From CAWIVH01 sp963839475 (lineage in GTDB: Bacteria > Acidobacteriota > UBA6911), in assembly GCA_963839475.1 (NCBI GenBank), contig CAWIVH010000018.1:496001-560000 (forward strand): a stretch of 64,000 nt of DNA, given 5' to 3'. Below are positions 44,314 to 53,210 of this stretch, piece after piece; the first letter of the stretch is position 1, and each line of letters begins with the position of its first letter. The notes beneath the pieces were generated by a model. The model had not been told where the DNA came from. It worked only from the letters and a program-made list of their open reading frames with translations, and did no database searches. Both the position numbers and the translations under genes were made by a program.

Positions 44314-44401
44314 ACCGTTAATAGGTCGTTTCCGGAAATGTTGAGTTCGAAGTCTTATCTGCCTTATACCCTGTCCGGCCTGCTCGAAGCCGGTTATTAA
44401 A

Positions 44402-44442
44402 GGCCGGGAGCGCTTTCGGGGCACCGCGCTCCCGGCCTTTTT
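44402..44442 (+). terminator. Rho-independent terminator after the protease gene
   Basis: GGCCGGGAGCG (44402-44412) pairs perfectly with CGCTCCCGGCC (44427-44437) around a 14-nt loop, then TTTTT. It ends about 90 nt after the protease stop codon. On the other strand a short T-rich run (TTTAATAA) also follows the stem, so it may serve both directions. Confidence 0.9.
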
Positions 44443-44443
44443 G

Positions 44444-44481
44444 AGTGGCGATCAAGATATATTGGGTTACGTCCCCATTTT
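44444..44481. repeat. Solo right end of the RAYT-element family
   Basis: AGTGGCGATCAAGATATATT then GGGTTACGTCCCCATTTT matches, with few changes, the right-hand ends at 42490-42526 and 51460-51496. No left end or transposase is next to it. It lies directly after the terminator and about 30 nt from the end of the opposite-strand gene. Confidence 0.7.
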
Positions 44482-44509
44482 CCCGATGAGAGAGCGAGGG
44501 GCACCATGA

Positions 44510-45739
44510 TCACGGTCCGATCCCGAGCTCGCGCCCGAGGATGCTCGCGACGAAGCTGCAGTTCGGACCGCTCCCGACGATCTGACGGATTCGATCCTTT
44601 GTCTCGGCGGCGCACCCGATCGTCCCGGCCGCCTTCATCGTGGCCGAGTATGCCAGCCACACGTCGGCGCCCGTGATTTCGTAGCCGTAGCCTTCTGTGA
44701 GCCAGGCAAGCGCCGCGCAACCTGCCTCCACCGCAAACACGGGGTTGTCGGCGGCATAGTCGCGGGCGGCTCGGGCGAGTGTCCTCGGATCGCAGGGTGA
44801 GGTGCGGGCGAACTGAACGGCGGCGTCGTAGAACCCGAGTTCCTTCGCCGTCGCGAACCACTTACCCTCCTCACCCGGTGTCGCTTTCACCAGGTCGGCG
44901 AGGATCCGCTCTTCCGGTATGTGCGGATATCTCTTTGCCACCGCCCGGAATGTCGCGAGGTAGGTGCCGCCCCGATTCGTGCGGAGCCCGTAGCGCGTGT
45001 ACGCCTCGTCGGCGAGGCCGGACGAGAGGAGCATCTCCTCGCAGAGGCCGTCGACGTCGCTGTCGCTCGTATAGGGTCCGCGCAACGACTCGGCGAGCGC
45101 GATTGCGTCGGCCTTCCTGCCCATGGCGCCAAGGGCTTTCACGGCCCAGCGCCTGTAAGGCCAGAAGGACTCCGTTCGCAGGACGTCGAGGATCTCCGTG
45201 TAGCGCTCGGCGCGATACAGAGCGCTAAGGCACACGGTTGTGCCGTGGAAGTAACCGCGCAGGTTCTTGTCGGGGCTGAGCGCGCAGCGCGTGATATCGA
45301 GCAGGCGGTCGGCCCACGCGGACGCGACCTCCCTGGATGCGCACAGCTCGCCCCAGTGGTCGGCCAGCCGCTCGATGTAGGGGATCTCATCGTTCGCGTG
45401 CGCTTCCCAGAGCCGCTCGAGCCAGGCGTCGCGGGTTCCCGCGTCGGCCGGTGCCCCGGCGATGATCGCGGACAGGTCCTCCACGGCGTGATTCACGGCC
45501 GTGCCGATCGCGCCAGAGGAGCTGTCCACCTGCTCGATCGCGGGCGAGACGCGCTCGAGGAAAAGCACGGCCCCCTCCGCCGCGAGCACGGGATCGCGAC
45601 GCGCAACCCTCCTGATTTCGCTCACCGCCTGCTTGACGCGCTGGATCGCGGGCTGCGATTTCCAGCCGAATGCCTGGCGGCGGAAGCGCGCCTTAAACTC
45701 CCACCTGTGGGATTCGGCACCCCCGGCGCGTCGCTTCAT
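44510..45739 (-). CDS. Conserved protein of unknown function (gene A of a coupled pair)
   Basis: 409 residues from the ATG at 45739. This ATG overlaps the stop of gene B as ATGA. The chain is all-helical and solenoid-like: KARFRRQAFGWKSQPAIQRV, AVSEIRRVARRDPVLAAEGA, DSSSGAIGTAVNHAVEDLSA, then YIERLADHWGELCAS, SPDKNLRGYFHGTTVCLSAL and WFATAKELGFYDAAVQFART. No catalytic motif is evident. The DNA is visibly richer in G and C than the flanks, hinting at transfer. I do not recognise a named family. A long antisense ORF (44921-45874) is taken as a shadow of GC-rich coding sequence. Confidence 0.75.
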   Translation of the reverse strand: MKRRAGGAESHRWEFKARFRRQAFGWKSQPAIQRVKQAVSEIRRVARRDPVLAAEGAVLFLERVSPAIEQVDSSSGAIGTAVNHAVEDLSAIIAGAPADAGTRDAWLERLWEAHANDEIPYIERLADHWGELCASREVASAWADRLLDITRCALSPDKNLRGYFHGTTVCLSALYRAERYTEILDVLRTESFWPYRRWAVKALGAMGRKADAIALAESLRGPYTSDSDVDGLCEEMLLSSGLADEAYTRYGLRTNRGGTYLATFRAVAKRYPHIPEERILADLVKATPGEEGKWFATAKELGFYDAAVQFARTSPCDPRTLARAARDYAADNPVFAVEAGCAALAWLTEGYGYEITGADVWLAYSATMKAAGTIGCAAETKDRIRQIVGSGPNCSFVASILGRELGIGP

Positions 45740-47346
45740 GTTCGGGCGGTCCCCATCGCCCGGGCGAGCTCGGCACGGAGCGCCGGAAAGCGCCGGTATT
45801 TGGTCCTGATGGCGGAAAGCCAACTGGCCGCCTCCGGCGATTCGTCGCACGCAACGCACGCCGCGACGAGTTGAGCTGCGTGGCCGTAATGCCGGCGGCG
45901 CTTCTGGTCGGTTACTCCCGCGAGACGCTTTTCCGCTGCCTTGCGCATGGCGGCAAACACGGCGCCGCGGACGCCTGCATCCGGGATGCTGTTGATGCCC
46001 GCCTGCTCCAGAATCCGCGCGACCTCGGGCGCGGCCAGGCGAGGCTCGTCGTTCTCGTCGATCATCTCCTCGAGCTCTTCGATTTGCATGCCGCGGCGCG
46101 CAAACGGCGCGCGGCGCGGCGATTCAGGCATTCTCTTTCCGCAGAGCAAAGCCTCGAACAGGGGAAACAGCAGGTGCCCGGGATGCTCGTCTTCAGACCA
46201 GCCGAGTCCTGGGGCCGCGGCGAGCAGCTCAGCCGCCGCTGCGAAATCGCCCTGCAGCACATGGAGCAACGCCCGCTGGCGGAGTGCGCGTTTCGGGCAC
46301 ACTTCGAGCGCATTCGCTGCGCGCTTTCGGATGGCCGCCCTCACCCCGGTCGAACCCAGCCAACGCCGCAGCCGCAGCATGCTCGGGGCTGCACGCCACG
46401 CGCGCTCGAGCCTGCCGGGCAAGTCGTTCCGGCCTAGCTGCTGAGCCGCCAGGGCGGCTCCGTCGAGGAACTCGCCCCTGACGTACTCCTTGTCGGCTAC
46501 GAGCTCAGCGGCCTCCTCGAAGGCAGGGAGCGCGGACTTCCAGTCCCCGGCATCTACCAGGCTCCGACACCATTCCCGGAGATCGTCGGCACGTCTCGTG
46601 ACGCGCGCCATCTTCGCCAGCCCATCGGCCCCGTCCATTCGGCGGACGACCTCGCGCAACCACCGGTCCTTGTCGCTGTCCCAGTTGCTCCCGCGCGCGC
46701 CGGCCGCCCTCTCCCCGATGGCGGCTCGCCACACCTGGAGGAGGTCCGCGAGCTGCGGGAGCGGCTCGACGGCCACACGCTCCATCTCCCGGATAGGCTC
46801 CCAGAAGTTCCCCATCCCGCGGATCTCTTCGATCGCCGACCAAACCGCCTCGACGCGTTGGGCCGGCGAGGAGATCATGTAGGCGGACACGACGTACTGA
46901 GCCGCGCACTCGGCGGGATCGATGCCGAGCACTTCGCCGGCCATCTCGTCCTGTCCGAGATCGATCTCCCCTTCGCCGATGGGCTGCAGGAGTGCACCAA
47001 GAATGCGGTGCGAGGCGGCGTAGTCTTTGCGGAGGAAGGCGCGGGAGCCTCGGCGCAAGTGCTCATCCACTTCGGAGGGATCGGCGTGGCCGACCCTCCT
47101 GGCAGCGTTGGCGAAGGCGAGGGCCTCGGAGACGTCTTTGTCGCCAAGCGGCGCCGGCGCCCATCCGGAGCGACTGCGGGCCACTCGCCTGATCAGCATG
47201 TCGGCCACACGGCCGTGAGCCCTATCGTCGAGATCAAGCAGTATATCGCGGACCAGCTCGCGCAGCTCCTCGGTACCCATCGCCGCAAGCACCGCATCGA
47301 CGTTGTCGCGGCCCGCTTCGGGAGCGGGATTGCGTTTTCTACTCAT
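45736..47346 (-). CDS. Conserved helical protein of unknown function (gene B of a coupled pair)
   Basis: 536 residues from the ATG at 47346; the ribosome site is weak (GGGGA well upstream) and a longer start at 47412 is less likely. The chain is helical with TPR-like pairs: DNVDAVLAAMGTEELRELVR near the start, then RADDLREWCRSLVDAGDWKS, ALPAFEEAAELVADKEYVRG, GRNDLPGRLERAWRAAPSML, RQRALLHVLQGDFAAAAELL. Near the C-terminus: RRRHYGHAAQLVAACVACDE and TKYRRFPALRAELARA. The last part resembles C-terminal regions of large proteins with helical repeats, but I cannot name it. Gene A follows with a 4-nt overlap. Confidence 0.72.
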   Translation of the reverse strand: MSRKRNPAPEAGRDNVDAVLAAMGTEELRELVRDILLDLDDRAHGRVADMLIRRVARSRSGWAPAPLGDKDVSEALAFANAARRVGHADPSEVDEHLRRGSRAFLRKDYAASHRILGALLQPIGEGEIDLGQDEMAGEVLGIDPAECAAQYVVSAYMISSPAQRVEAVWSAIEEIRGMGNFWEPIREMERVAVEPLPQLADLLQVWRAAIGERAAGARGSNWDSDKDRWLREVVRRMDGADGLAKMARVTRRADDLREWCRSLVDAGDWKSALPAFEEAAELVADKEYVRGEFLDGAALAAQQLGRNDLPGRLERAWRAAPSMLRLRRWLGSTGVRAAIRKRAANALEVCPKRALRQRALLHVLQGDFAAAAELLAAAPGLGWSEDEHPGHLLFPLFEALLCGKRMPESPRRAPFARRGMQIEELEEMIDENDEPRLAAPEVARILEQAGINSIPDAGVRGAVFAAMRKAAEKRLAGVTDQKRRRHYGHAAQLVAACVACDESPEAASWLSAIRTKYRRFPALRAELARAMGTART

Positions 47347-48270
47347 GTCCGATTGTTGTTCCCCAAAACTCGGTCCTCGTTGATTCTTTTGACTTTCGCG
47401 CCAACTGCGCATGACACTCGGAGCGATGATCCCGACCCTCCTGCGGCTCCGCTCCCCTCCCCGAAGGACGGCTGGCAGAAAGGAACTACAGCGAAGGCAG
47501 AATCCTCGACTCGTCCGATCTCCATTCGCTTTCTCTCTGCCGCGGCAAGTCGCTCGACCGAGTGAGTGGGGCGGCTGCGGGCGAGGTCGGCAATGTCTTG
47601 TGGGAATCGACGCGCACGGCTGGTCGGTCGTGGCACAGATCCTCCGTCGCCCCGGTCACCAAACGAACCGATCATCGAGCCCTCTCGACCGCCTCTGGAC
47701 TGTACCGCTATCACGGTAACCGTGCAATCCGCAACAGCGCTCCGCGGCGATCGTGTCGGGTTAAATAATCCAGCCCGGCCGCAATCGGGGGCACCGTGGG
47801 TCTGATCTCGGGAGCCGTATTCGCTCTTGCCCTGTCCATCGCTGAGCACGGGAAGCCACTTGCCCTGATTCTATCGCGGAATATTTGGGAGGGTGCGTAG
47901 CCCGTCTCCCCAAATGGCTAAAGAGTGGGTCGCGATTCTCATGAATTTTCCCCGGAACGGTCCGGACTATTCCGCTCAACAGCCAGGGCGTGCGGCGCGC
48001 CGCAGGATTGACGGAACTCGGCGAGGTTTCCCCGTTCGGTGTGAAGCTCACCCAGATTTCCCCGGGGTCGCTGAACCTGCTGAAATTGCTTATGAATAAG
48101 ACAAATGACCGATCGGCGAACATACCGTGCTGATCCCTTCCATCCCTACCCGCAGTTCAGTTTGTCGCCGCCCGTCGACTCGCACCCGGATATTCCCTTG
48201 CCCGCCAAGGGCTCCCGATATAAAAAAATGCCGTTAAAACCAAATTACCTTTGGTGGAATCGAGGCGCCG
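47347..48270. other. Long non-coding stretch
   Basis: About 920 nt between the gene pair and the symporter gene. Small ORFs on both strands overlap one another and lack ribosome sites and recognisable products. No hairpin with a T-run, repeat or tRNA was recognised. Must hold divergent promoters. Confidence 0.45.
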
Positions 48271-49878
48271 ATGCAACCTGTTGTGCTCAATCTCGCTGAC
48301 TATGCGATTATCTTCGGGTATTTCCTCGTGATCATTCTGGTGGGCTATTCTCTCCGCAAAAAGATGGTCTCATCCTCTCAGTTTTTCCTCGCGGGCAGGT
48401 CGCTGCCGGTGCTTGTGACCGGCATCGCATTTGTGGCCGCCAACTGCGGGGCGCTCGAAATCATGGGAATGGTTTCCACGAGCGCAAAGTATGGCGTGCG
48501 CGCCGTACACTTTTACTGGGTCGGGGCCATACCTGCGATGCTGTTCCTGTCGCTCTTCATGATGCCGATCTATTACCGGAGCAGGGTGAGAAGCGTTCCC
48601 GAATTTCTCAAGCTTCGCTTTGACGAACCGACAAGGGCTTTCAATGCCCTCTCTTTCGCGGTGTTGATGATCCTGGTCTCAGGCATCGGCCTCTACGCCA
48701 TGGCCGTTATTCTCCGCAGCCTGTTGGGATGGGGCTTCACTCAAAGCATCCTGGTTGCCGCTGCGGTGGTGCTTTTTTACGTCAGTTTTGGGGGACTGAC
48801 GGCAACGATATACAACGAAGTCCTCCAGTTCGCCCTGATCGTGCTCGGGTTTGCGCCGCTTGCCTATTATTCGATCCGCGAGTTCGGCGGTTGGGAAGGA
48901 CTCGCTGCCCGGCTGGCCCCGGACCTGCGCCACGCCTGGCAGGGGATGGCCGCGGCTGATCCTGGAACCACCACCATGGATGGAATCGGCGCGGTGATCG
49001 GGCTGGGGTTCGTGCTCAGTTTTGGCTATTGGTGCACCGATTTCCTGCTGGTTCAGCGCGGGCTCGCCGCAAAAGATATTACGGCGGCGGCAGAGACGCC
49101 GCTCGTGGGAGCTGTGGCCAAGTTGTTCTTCCCTGCGCTGGTCGTCCTTCCAGGGCTGGCCGCGGTCGCGCTCTTCCCGAAGGAATTGACGGAGCGCTAC
49201 GACCAGGCCCTGCCCGCGCTCATGACCCGCCACTACGGCCATGGGCTCCTCGGCTTGGGCGTGACGGCGATGCTTGCGAGCTTCATGTCCGGGATGGCAG
49301 GCAACATCACCGCGTTCAACACGGTCTGGACTTACGATATCTACCAGTCCTATCTGGTCAGAAACCGGGACGACCGGCACTACCTCGCGGTGGGCCGGGT
49401 CGCGACCGTTGCGGCGACCATTCTCAGCATCGGCACGGCCTACATCGTCCTCGGTTTCAACAGCCTCATGGATTATGTCCAGCTGCTATTTTCGTTCTTC
49501 AACGCTCCGCTCTTCGCAACTTTTCTGCTCGGGATGTTCACCAAATGGGCGACGCCCCGGGGAGGGCTTGTGGGACTTATCTCCGGCACCCTGGCTTCTC
49601 TCGCGCACTACCTGGCCTATCATTTCCACGTCGTCCGCTACGGGAGCGACATGACAGCCAATTTCTACGGGGCGATCTGCGGTTGGACGGCTTGCTTCGT
49701 GGTTACGGCGATTGTGAGTCTGTTCACGGCCAGGCGTGACCCGAGGGAACTCGAGGGATTGGTATACGACTCGTCGAACCATGCCAGGGGCCGCGACGCG
49801 ACCAGGATGAAACAGGCCTGGATCTTTGCAGGGGTAATCCTCGGAGTCTGCATCATCTTGAACTGGATTTTTTACTGA
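48271..49878 (+). CDS. Sodium:solute symporter (SSS family)
   Basis: 535 residues with 13 or so hydrophobic segments, the usual SSS (SLC5) number. The opening VVLNLADYAIIFGYFLVIIL is followed by FFLAGRSLPVLVTGIAFVAA (the family's first-repeat sodium-site region), then FLKLRFDEPTRAFNALSF, and VLSFGYWCTDFLLVQRGLAA. MLASFMSGMAGNITAFNTVW contains the second sodium-site segment. It imports a solute (sugar, carboxylate or similar) with sodium across the inner membrane. Substrate not readable. GAGG lies a few nt before the ATG. Confidence 0.92.
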   Translation: MQPVVLNLADYAIIFGYFLVIILVGYSLRKKMVSSSQFFLAGRSLPVLVTGIAFVAANCGALEIMGMVSTSAKYGVRAVHFYWVGAIPAMLFLSLFMMPIYYRSRVRSVPEFLKLRFDEPTRAFNALSFAVLMILVSGIGLYAMAVILRSLLGWGFTQSILVAAAVVLFYVSFGGLTATIYNEVLQFALIVLGFAPLAYYSIREFGGWEGLAARLAPDLRHAWQGMAAADPGTTTMDGIGAVIGLGFVLSFGYWCTDFLLVQRGLAAKDITAAAETPLVGAVAKLFFPALVVLPGLAAVALFPKELTERYDQALPALMTRHYGHGLLGLGVTAMLASFMSGMAGNITAFNTVWTYDIYQSYLVRNRDDRHYLAVGRVATVAATILSIGTAYIVLGFNSLMDYVQLLFSFFNAPLFATFLLGMFTKWATPRGGLVGLISGTLASLAHYLAYHFHVVRYGSDMTANFYGAICGWTACFVVTAIVSLFTARRDPRELEGLVYDSSNHARGRDATRMKQAWIFAGVILGVCIILNWIFY

Positions 49879-49934
49879 GCGTGCTTCCCTGGCCGGATTC
49901 CTCCGGCCCGGGATCGCGGCTCAAAGTGGATTTA

Positions 49935-50222
49935 TCAGCAAGACAAGGTGCGGTCCGGGCATATCCGCCGCACGGTCCCCATCATCCGCTCAACGAAAGG
50001 ATGCGACATGGGCTCGTAAGGCACCATCTTAGTTTCTTCAACTTCGAGCATTCCCGGATTGGCCTGCCACTGGTGGAAGCCGATCACAGGTCTTGATTCG
50101 AACTGACGGGAGCGATTGAGGATCAGGAATTGATGCTTGAGGAGAATGGACTCGGTGACTACCTAGCTGCTGCCCGAATCCAGGAGCCGGGCAAGGGTAA
50201 CGATGACGTGGACGAAAAGCAT
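49935..50222 (-). pseudogene. Internally deleted integrase-core transposase remnant
   Basis: A 96-codon frame on the minus strand, with one in-frame TAG at codon 20. Codons 1-40 (LFVHVIVTLARLLDSGSS, then VVTESILLKHQFLILNRSRQ) look like the N-terminus of an integrase-core (rve) insertion-sequence transposase. Codons 46 on (IGFHQWQANPGMLEVEETKM, VPYEPMSHPFVERMMGTVRR) look like the C-terminal end of the catalytic core. The middle of the gene is missing, with the two ends in the same frame. It lies directly downstream of the symporter gene. Confidence 0.7.
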
Positions 50223-50270
50223 GGCAAAATCGCAATTGGGGTTGAGGAGGAAAAATGATGCCTGGCTGAA

Positions 50271-50423
50271 TTAAGGCGCGTCGCGAAACAGCGCCGGCTT
50301 TAATCGATTGTCAGGAGCAAGGACCGGTGCGGGATCCGTCGCCTGGGATTGACTTTGTGTAGGTGGAGCTGTGCTGCAGCCTACGAAAACCGATGTGGCG
50401 AATAAAACGGAAAGAAATCGCAT
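50271..50423 (-). CDS. Small putative lipoprotein
   Basis: 50 residues: MRFLSVLFATSVFVGCSTAP has a short hydrophobic core and a lipobox-like VFVGC. The rest is Ala/Pro/Gln-rich and ends LFRDAP. The ribosome site is poor. It may be a complete small lipoprotein or the remaining N-terminus of a longer one in this debris-rich region. Confidence 0.4.
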   Translation of the reverse strand: MRFLSVLFATSVFVGCSTAPPTQSQSQATDPAPVLAPDNRLKPALFRDAP

Positions 50424-50539
50424 GATGCTCACGCCGCGCCAACAATGGAACTCAGCAGCGCTTTTTAGCGCCGCGTCTGCAGTGACTGGTTATGCATCGA
50501 TCCTTCGACCGCCTGCTTGCCGGCAGGGATGCCAATTCC

Positions 50540-50929
50540 TTATTTCAGCCTCTCCAGCATTCCCTTGCGACGGACTATGTTTTTATAGTCCCACTGGATG
50601 TCCCGAGCCTTGACCAGCCAGCGTTCCAAGTTCTGAATATTGATCTGGTCGGCGGCAGTGTAGCGAGCCTCGGCGGCTTTGTAGCTGCCTTCATTCTTCA
50701 GACCATCCTCGTCAAAGGTTTGGCCACTCCAGAAGAGGAGGCGGACACAGTTCTTCAACTTACTGTACCCAACGATAGGGTTCCCATCCAGAAACCACAC
50801 GGGATGGGCGTGCCATATCTTGTTTTCTGCTTCAGGCAGATTTTGGTCGATCGCCCCAGCCAGAAGATTACAGATCTCCTGAAGTTCGGGAACCAAGGAC
50901 CTATTGTATTTAGCCGTGTCTGGATGCAT
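50540..50929 (-). CDS. DUF1801 (YdhG-like) protein
   Basis: 129 residues with AGAGG seven nt before the ATG. The DUF1801/YdhG fold is suggested by VPELQEICNLLAGAIDQNLP, then ENKIWHAHPVWFLDGNPIVG (the WHG-like segment of the family), and LKNCVRLLFWSGQTFDEDGL. It is small and cytoplasmic; the family has no settled function, and it is sometimes linked to metal or small-molecule binding. It is flanked by a small lipoprotein frame and a RAYT-derived element. The GC content resembles the chromosome rather than the mobile debris. Confidence 0.8.
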   Translation of the reverse strand: MHPDTAKYNRSLVPELQEICNLLAGAIDQNLPEAENKIWHAHPVWFLDGNPIVGYSKLKNCVRLLFWSGQTFDEDGLKNEGSYKAAEARYTAADQINIQNLERWLVKARDIQWDYKNIVRRKGMLERLK

Positions 50930-51048
50930 TGCAGACCTCTTTTGATTGGCAAACGGTTGCTCCTGCCCTGTATCAAAACTGGATGAGAAACTGAACCATG
51001 ATTCATCGCTGTATAGCTTCGCGTTAAGCGGCCGTCAGGGCCGATAAG

Positions 51049-51496
51049 AAAATGGGGGACGCAATCCCTTGTCTTGGTCTTTTCTTTCCTTGGCCGGCCG
51101 ATGGATCTGGCCAGCAGCCGACGCCCCGATCTCGATTCCAACGCCGACACAAACCTCTTGTCCCCTGCCGGGCGACCCGTCCGCGTGCAGCGCAAGCCCA
51201 ACGGCCTGAATACCATGCCGAACGTTCGTGCCTTCTCAGGTATACACACCCGATGAACGTAGTTGGTCATCAGGCAGTATGCCAGAATTTTAAGCCCATG
51301 TTTGGTGGAATACTCCAGTAGTGATCGCAGATAGCCAGCGATCTGCATCTTCAAAAAATATGTCCTCACGTCGATTGCCTCGTTGCGTGACGTGATGCGC
51401 AATCCCGGGTATTACGGCTCTCGCGATTCTCTGCACTATGCCATCTTAAGCACAAGCCCAGTGGCGATCAAGATAATGGGTTGCGTCCCCATTTTT
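51049..51496. mobile_element. RAYT-derived element 2 with terminal inverted repeats
   Basis: The left end is AAAATGGGGGACGCAATCCC; the right end is ATAATGGGTTGCGTCCCCAT. The two outer regions match element 1 (42197-42526) closely: GGTCTTTTCTTTCCTTGGCC onward at the left, AATATGTCCTCACGTCGATT onward at the right. It keeps more of the transposase middle than element 1. It ends about 115 nt before the ComM/YifB gene. Confidence 0.8.
51070..51436 (-). pseudogene. Frameshifted RAYT transposase
   Basis: It opens at GTG 51436 with QRIARAVIPGIAHHVTQRGN and NRREDIFFEDADRW, then shifts frame. The other frame continues with GYLRSLLEYSTKHGLKILAY and CLMTNYVHRVCIPEKART. In intact relatives this reads N-H-V-H-L (HUH motif); here the first His is Tyr. 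It then passes to GRPAGDKRFVSALESRSGRR, as in element 1. Frameshift and HUH loss show it is inactive. Confidence 0.8.
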
Positions 51497-51611
51497 CTAA
51501 ATACCTAACATATCTTTCAGAGAGTGAGGTTATGTCGAACTTAGTTAAAAAAAGATCGCTCAAACCGGCGCCACCGTCATTAGATAAAGAATCAGGGGGA
51601 TGCACAAAACC

Positions 51612-53147
51612 ATGCTGTTCCGAGTCCAATCCGCCGCCGTCTTCGGGATCAATGCCTACCCGATCTCGGTCGAAGTCGACCTCAGCTCAGGGCAGAAGCT
51701 GAATCTGATGACGGTCGGGCTGCCCGACACGGCGGTCCGGGAGAGCAGCGAACGCGTGAAAGCAGCGCTGCGCAACTGCGGCTATCATCTGCCCGCTCAG
51801 CACATTACCATCAATCTTGCGCCGGCTGATGTGAAGAAAGAAGGGTCGGCGTTCGATCTGCCGATGGCCGTGGGGATCCTGGGAGCTGCCGGCTGCGTCC
51901 GCGCGCAGGATCTTGGCCGCTATCTTTTCATGGGCGAACTTTCCCTGGACGGACTTGTCCGGCCGGTCAAAGGGACGCTGTCCATGGCCGTCATGGCGCG
52001 CGAGAATAGCCTCGACCGGCTGCTGGTCCCCGAAGCCAATGCCCGGGAAGCGGCTGTAGTGGATGGAGTGAGGGTATTCCCGGTGCGGTCCCTCTCCCAT
52101 GTAGTGGAACTCCTCAATGGGCAGCAACCATGGATCCCTCTGGCCGTCGACCGAGGCGAGCTCCTGGCCCAGCGCAGCCAGCACCCGGTGGACTTTCGCG
52201 ACGTTAAAGGACAGTATCAGGCAAAACGCGCGATGGAAGTTGCCACCGCGGGAGGCCATAACATTCTATTGATAGGTCCGCCCGGCTCTGGGAAAACGAT
52301 GCTGGCGCGGAGGCTGCCCACGATCCTGCCGGCCATGACCTTCGAGGAGGCGATTGAGACCACCAAAATCCATTCCGTGGCCGGCCTGCTCTCTGAAAAA
52401 GCCGGGCTGATCGGCACGCGGCCGTTTCGCGCCCCGCATCACACCATCTCGGACGCCGGCCTGATCGGGGGAGGAACCATACCGCGCCCCGGTGAAGTTA
52501 GCCTGGCTCATAACGGCGTGCTCTTCCTGGATGAACTTCCGGAGTTTCACCGTCATGTTCTGGATGTTTTGAGGCAGCCTGTCGAAGACGGACAGGTCAC
52601 GATCAGCCGGGCCGCCATGGCTCTGACCTTTCCCGCCCGCTTCATGCTGGCGGCTGCCATGAATCCCTGCCAGTGCGGGTATCACGGCGACCCGACCCAC
52701 CAATGCACCTGCACCCCGCCTCTCATCCAGCGCTACATGGCCCGTATCTCCGGCCCGCTCCTCGACCGGATCGACCTCCACATCCAGGTCCCGGCGGTGA
52801 AGTACAAAGATTTGGTGCAGGATGAGAAATCCGAGGAATCGTCCGTTATCCGCGATCGGATCCTCGCCGCCCGCGAGCGGCAATCCCGGCGCCTGGAGCC
52901 ATTCCGGCTGTTCTGCAACGCGCAGATGACTCCGCGCACCCTGCGCCGCTTCTGCAGGCTGGATTCCGAATCGGAGAAAAAAATCGAGAATGCCATCTGC
53001 AAACTCGGATTGTCCGCCCGCGCCTACGATCGCATCCTGAAAGTCTCGCGGACGATCGCCGACCTGGAAGCCTCCGGTAATATCCTGCCGCACCATGTCG
53101 CCGAAGCCATTCAGTACCGTACCCTCGACCGTGCCTATTTGATTTAG
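51612..53147 (+). CDS. comM: ComM/YifB-family Mg-chelatase-like AAA ATPase
   Basis: 511 residues from the ATG at 51612; the family starts with a segment like MLFRVQSAAVFGINAYPISV, and a GGGGG run lies 12 nt upstream. ATG 51600 is the alternative. The N-terminal ChlI-like domain contains TVGLPDTAVRESSERVKAAL and NLAPADVKKEGSAFDLPMAV. Walker A is GPPGSGKTMLARRL, Walker B is GVLFLDELPEF. A zinc-binding loop (MNPCQCGYHGDPTHQCTC) and a C-terminal lid (LSARAYDRILKVSRTIADLE) follow. In naturally competent bacteria ComM helps integrate transformed DNA by branch migration; the role here is not known. Confidence 0.93.
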   Translation: MLFRVQSAAVFGINAYPISVEVDLSSGQKLNLMTVGLPDTAVRESSERVKAALRNCGYHLPAQHITINLAPADVKKEGSAFDLPMAVGILGAAGCVRAQDLGRYLFMGELSLDGLVRPVKGTLSMAVMARENSLDRLLVPEANAREAAVVDGVRVFPVRSLSHVVELLNGQQPWIPLAVDRGELLAQRSQHPVDFRDVKGQYQAKRAMEVATAGGHNILLIGPPGSGKTMLARRLPTILPAMTFEEAIETTKIHSVAGLLSEKAGLIGTRPFRAPHHTISDAGLIGGGTIPRPGEVSLAHNGVLFLDELPEFHRHVLDVLRQPVEDGQVTISRAAMALTFPARFMLAAAMNPCQCGYHGDPTHQCTCTPPLIQRYMARISGPLLDRIDLHIQVPAVKYKDLVQDEKSEESSVIRDRILAARERQSRRLEPFRLFCNAQMTPRTLRRFCRLDSESEKKIENAICKLGLSARAYDRILKVSRTIADLEASGNILPHHVAEAIQYRTLDRAYLI

Positions 53148-53210
53148 GAGATGCAAGCATTTTATTGAGATCAGACCGGCCTCGGAGGCCTGTCACCAAA
53201 AGGAGAGAAG

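Noticed and set aside
44921..45874. 317-codon plus-strand ORF opposite genes A and B
   Set aside because: GC-rich shadow of two coupled minus-strand genes; no ribosome site, and its residues are Arg/Gly/Ala biased.
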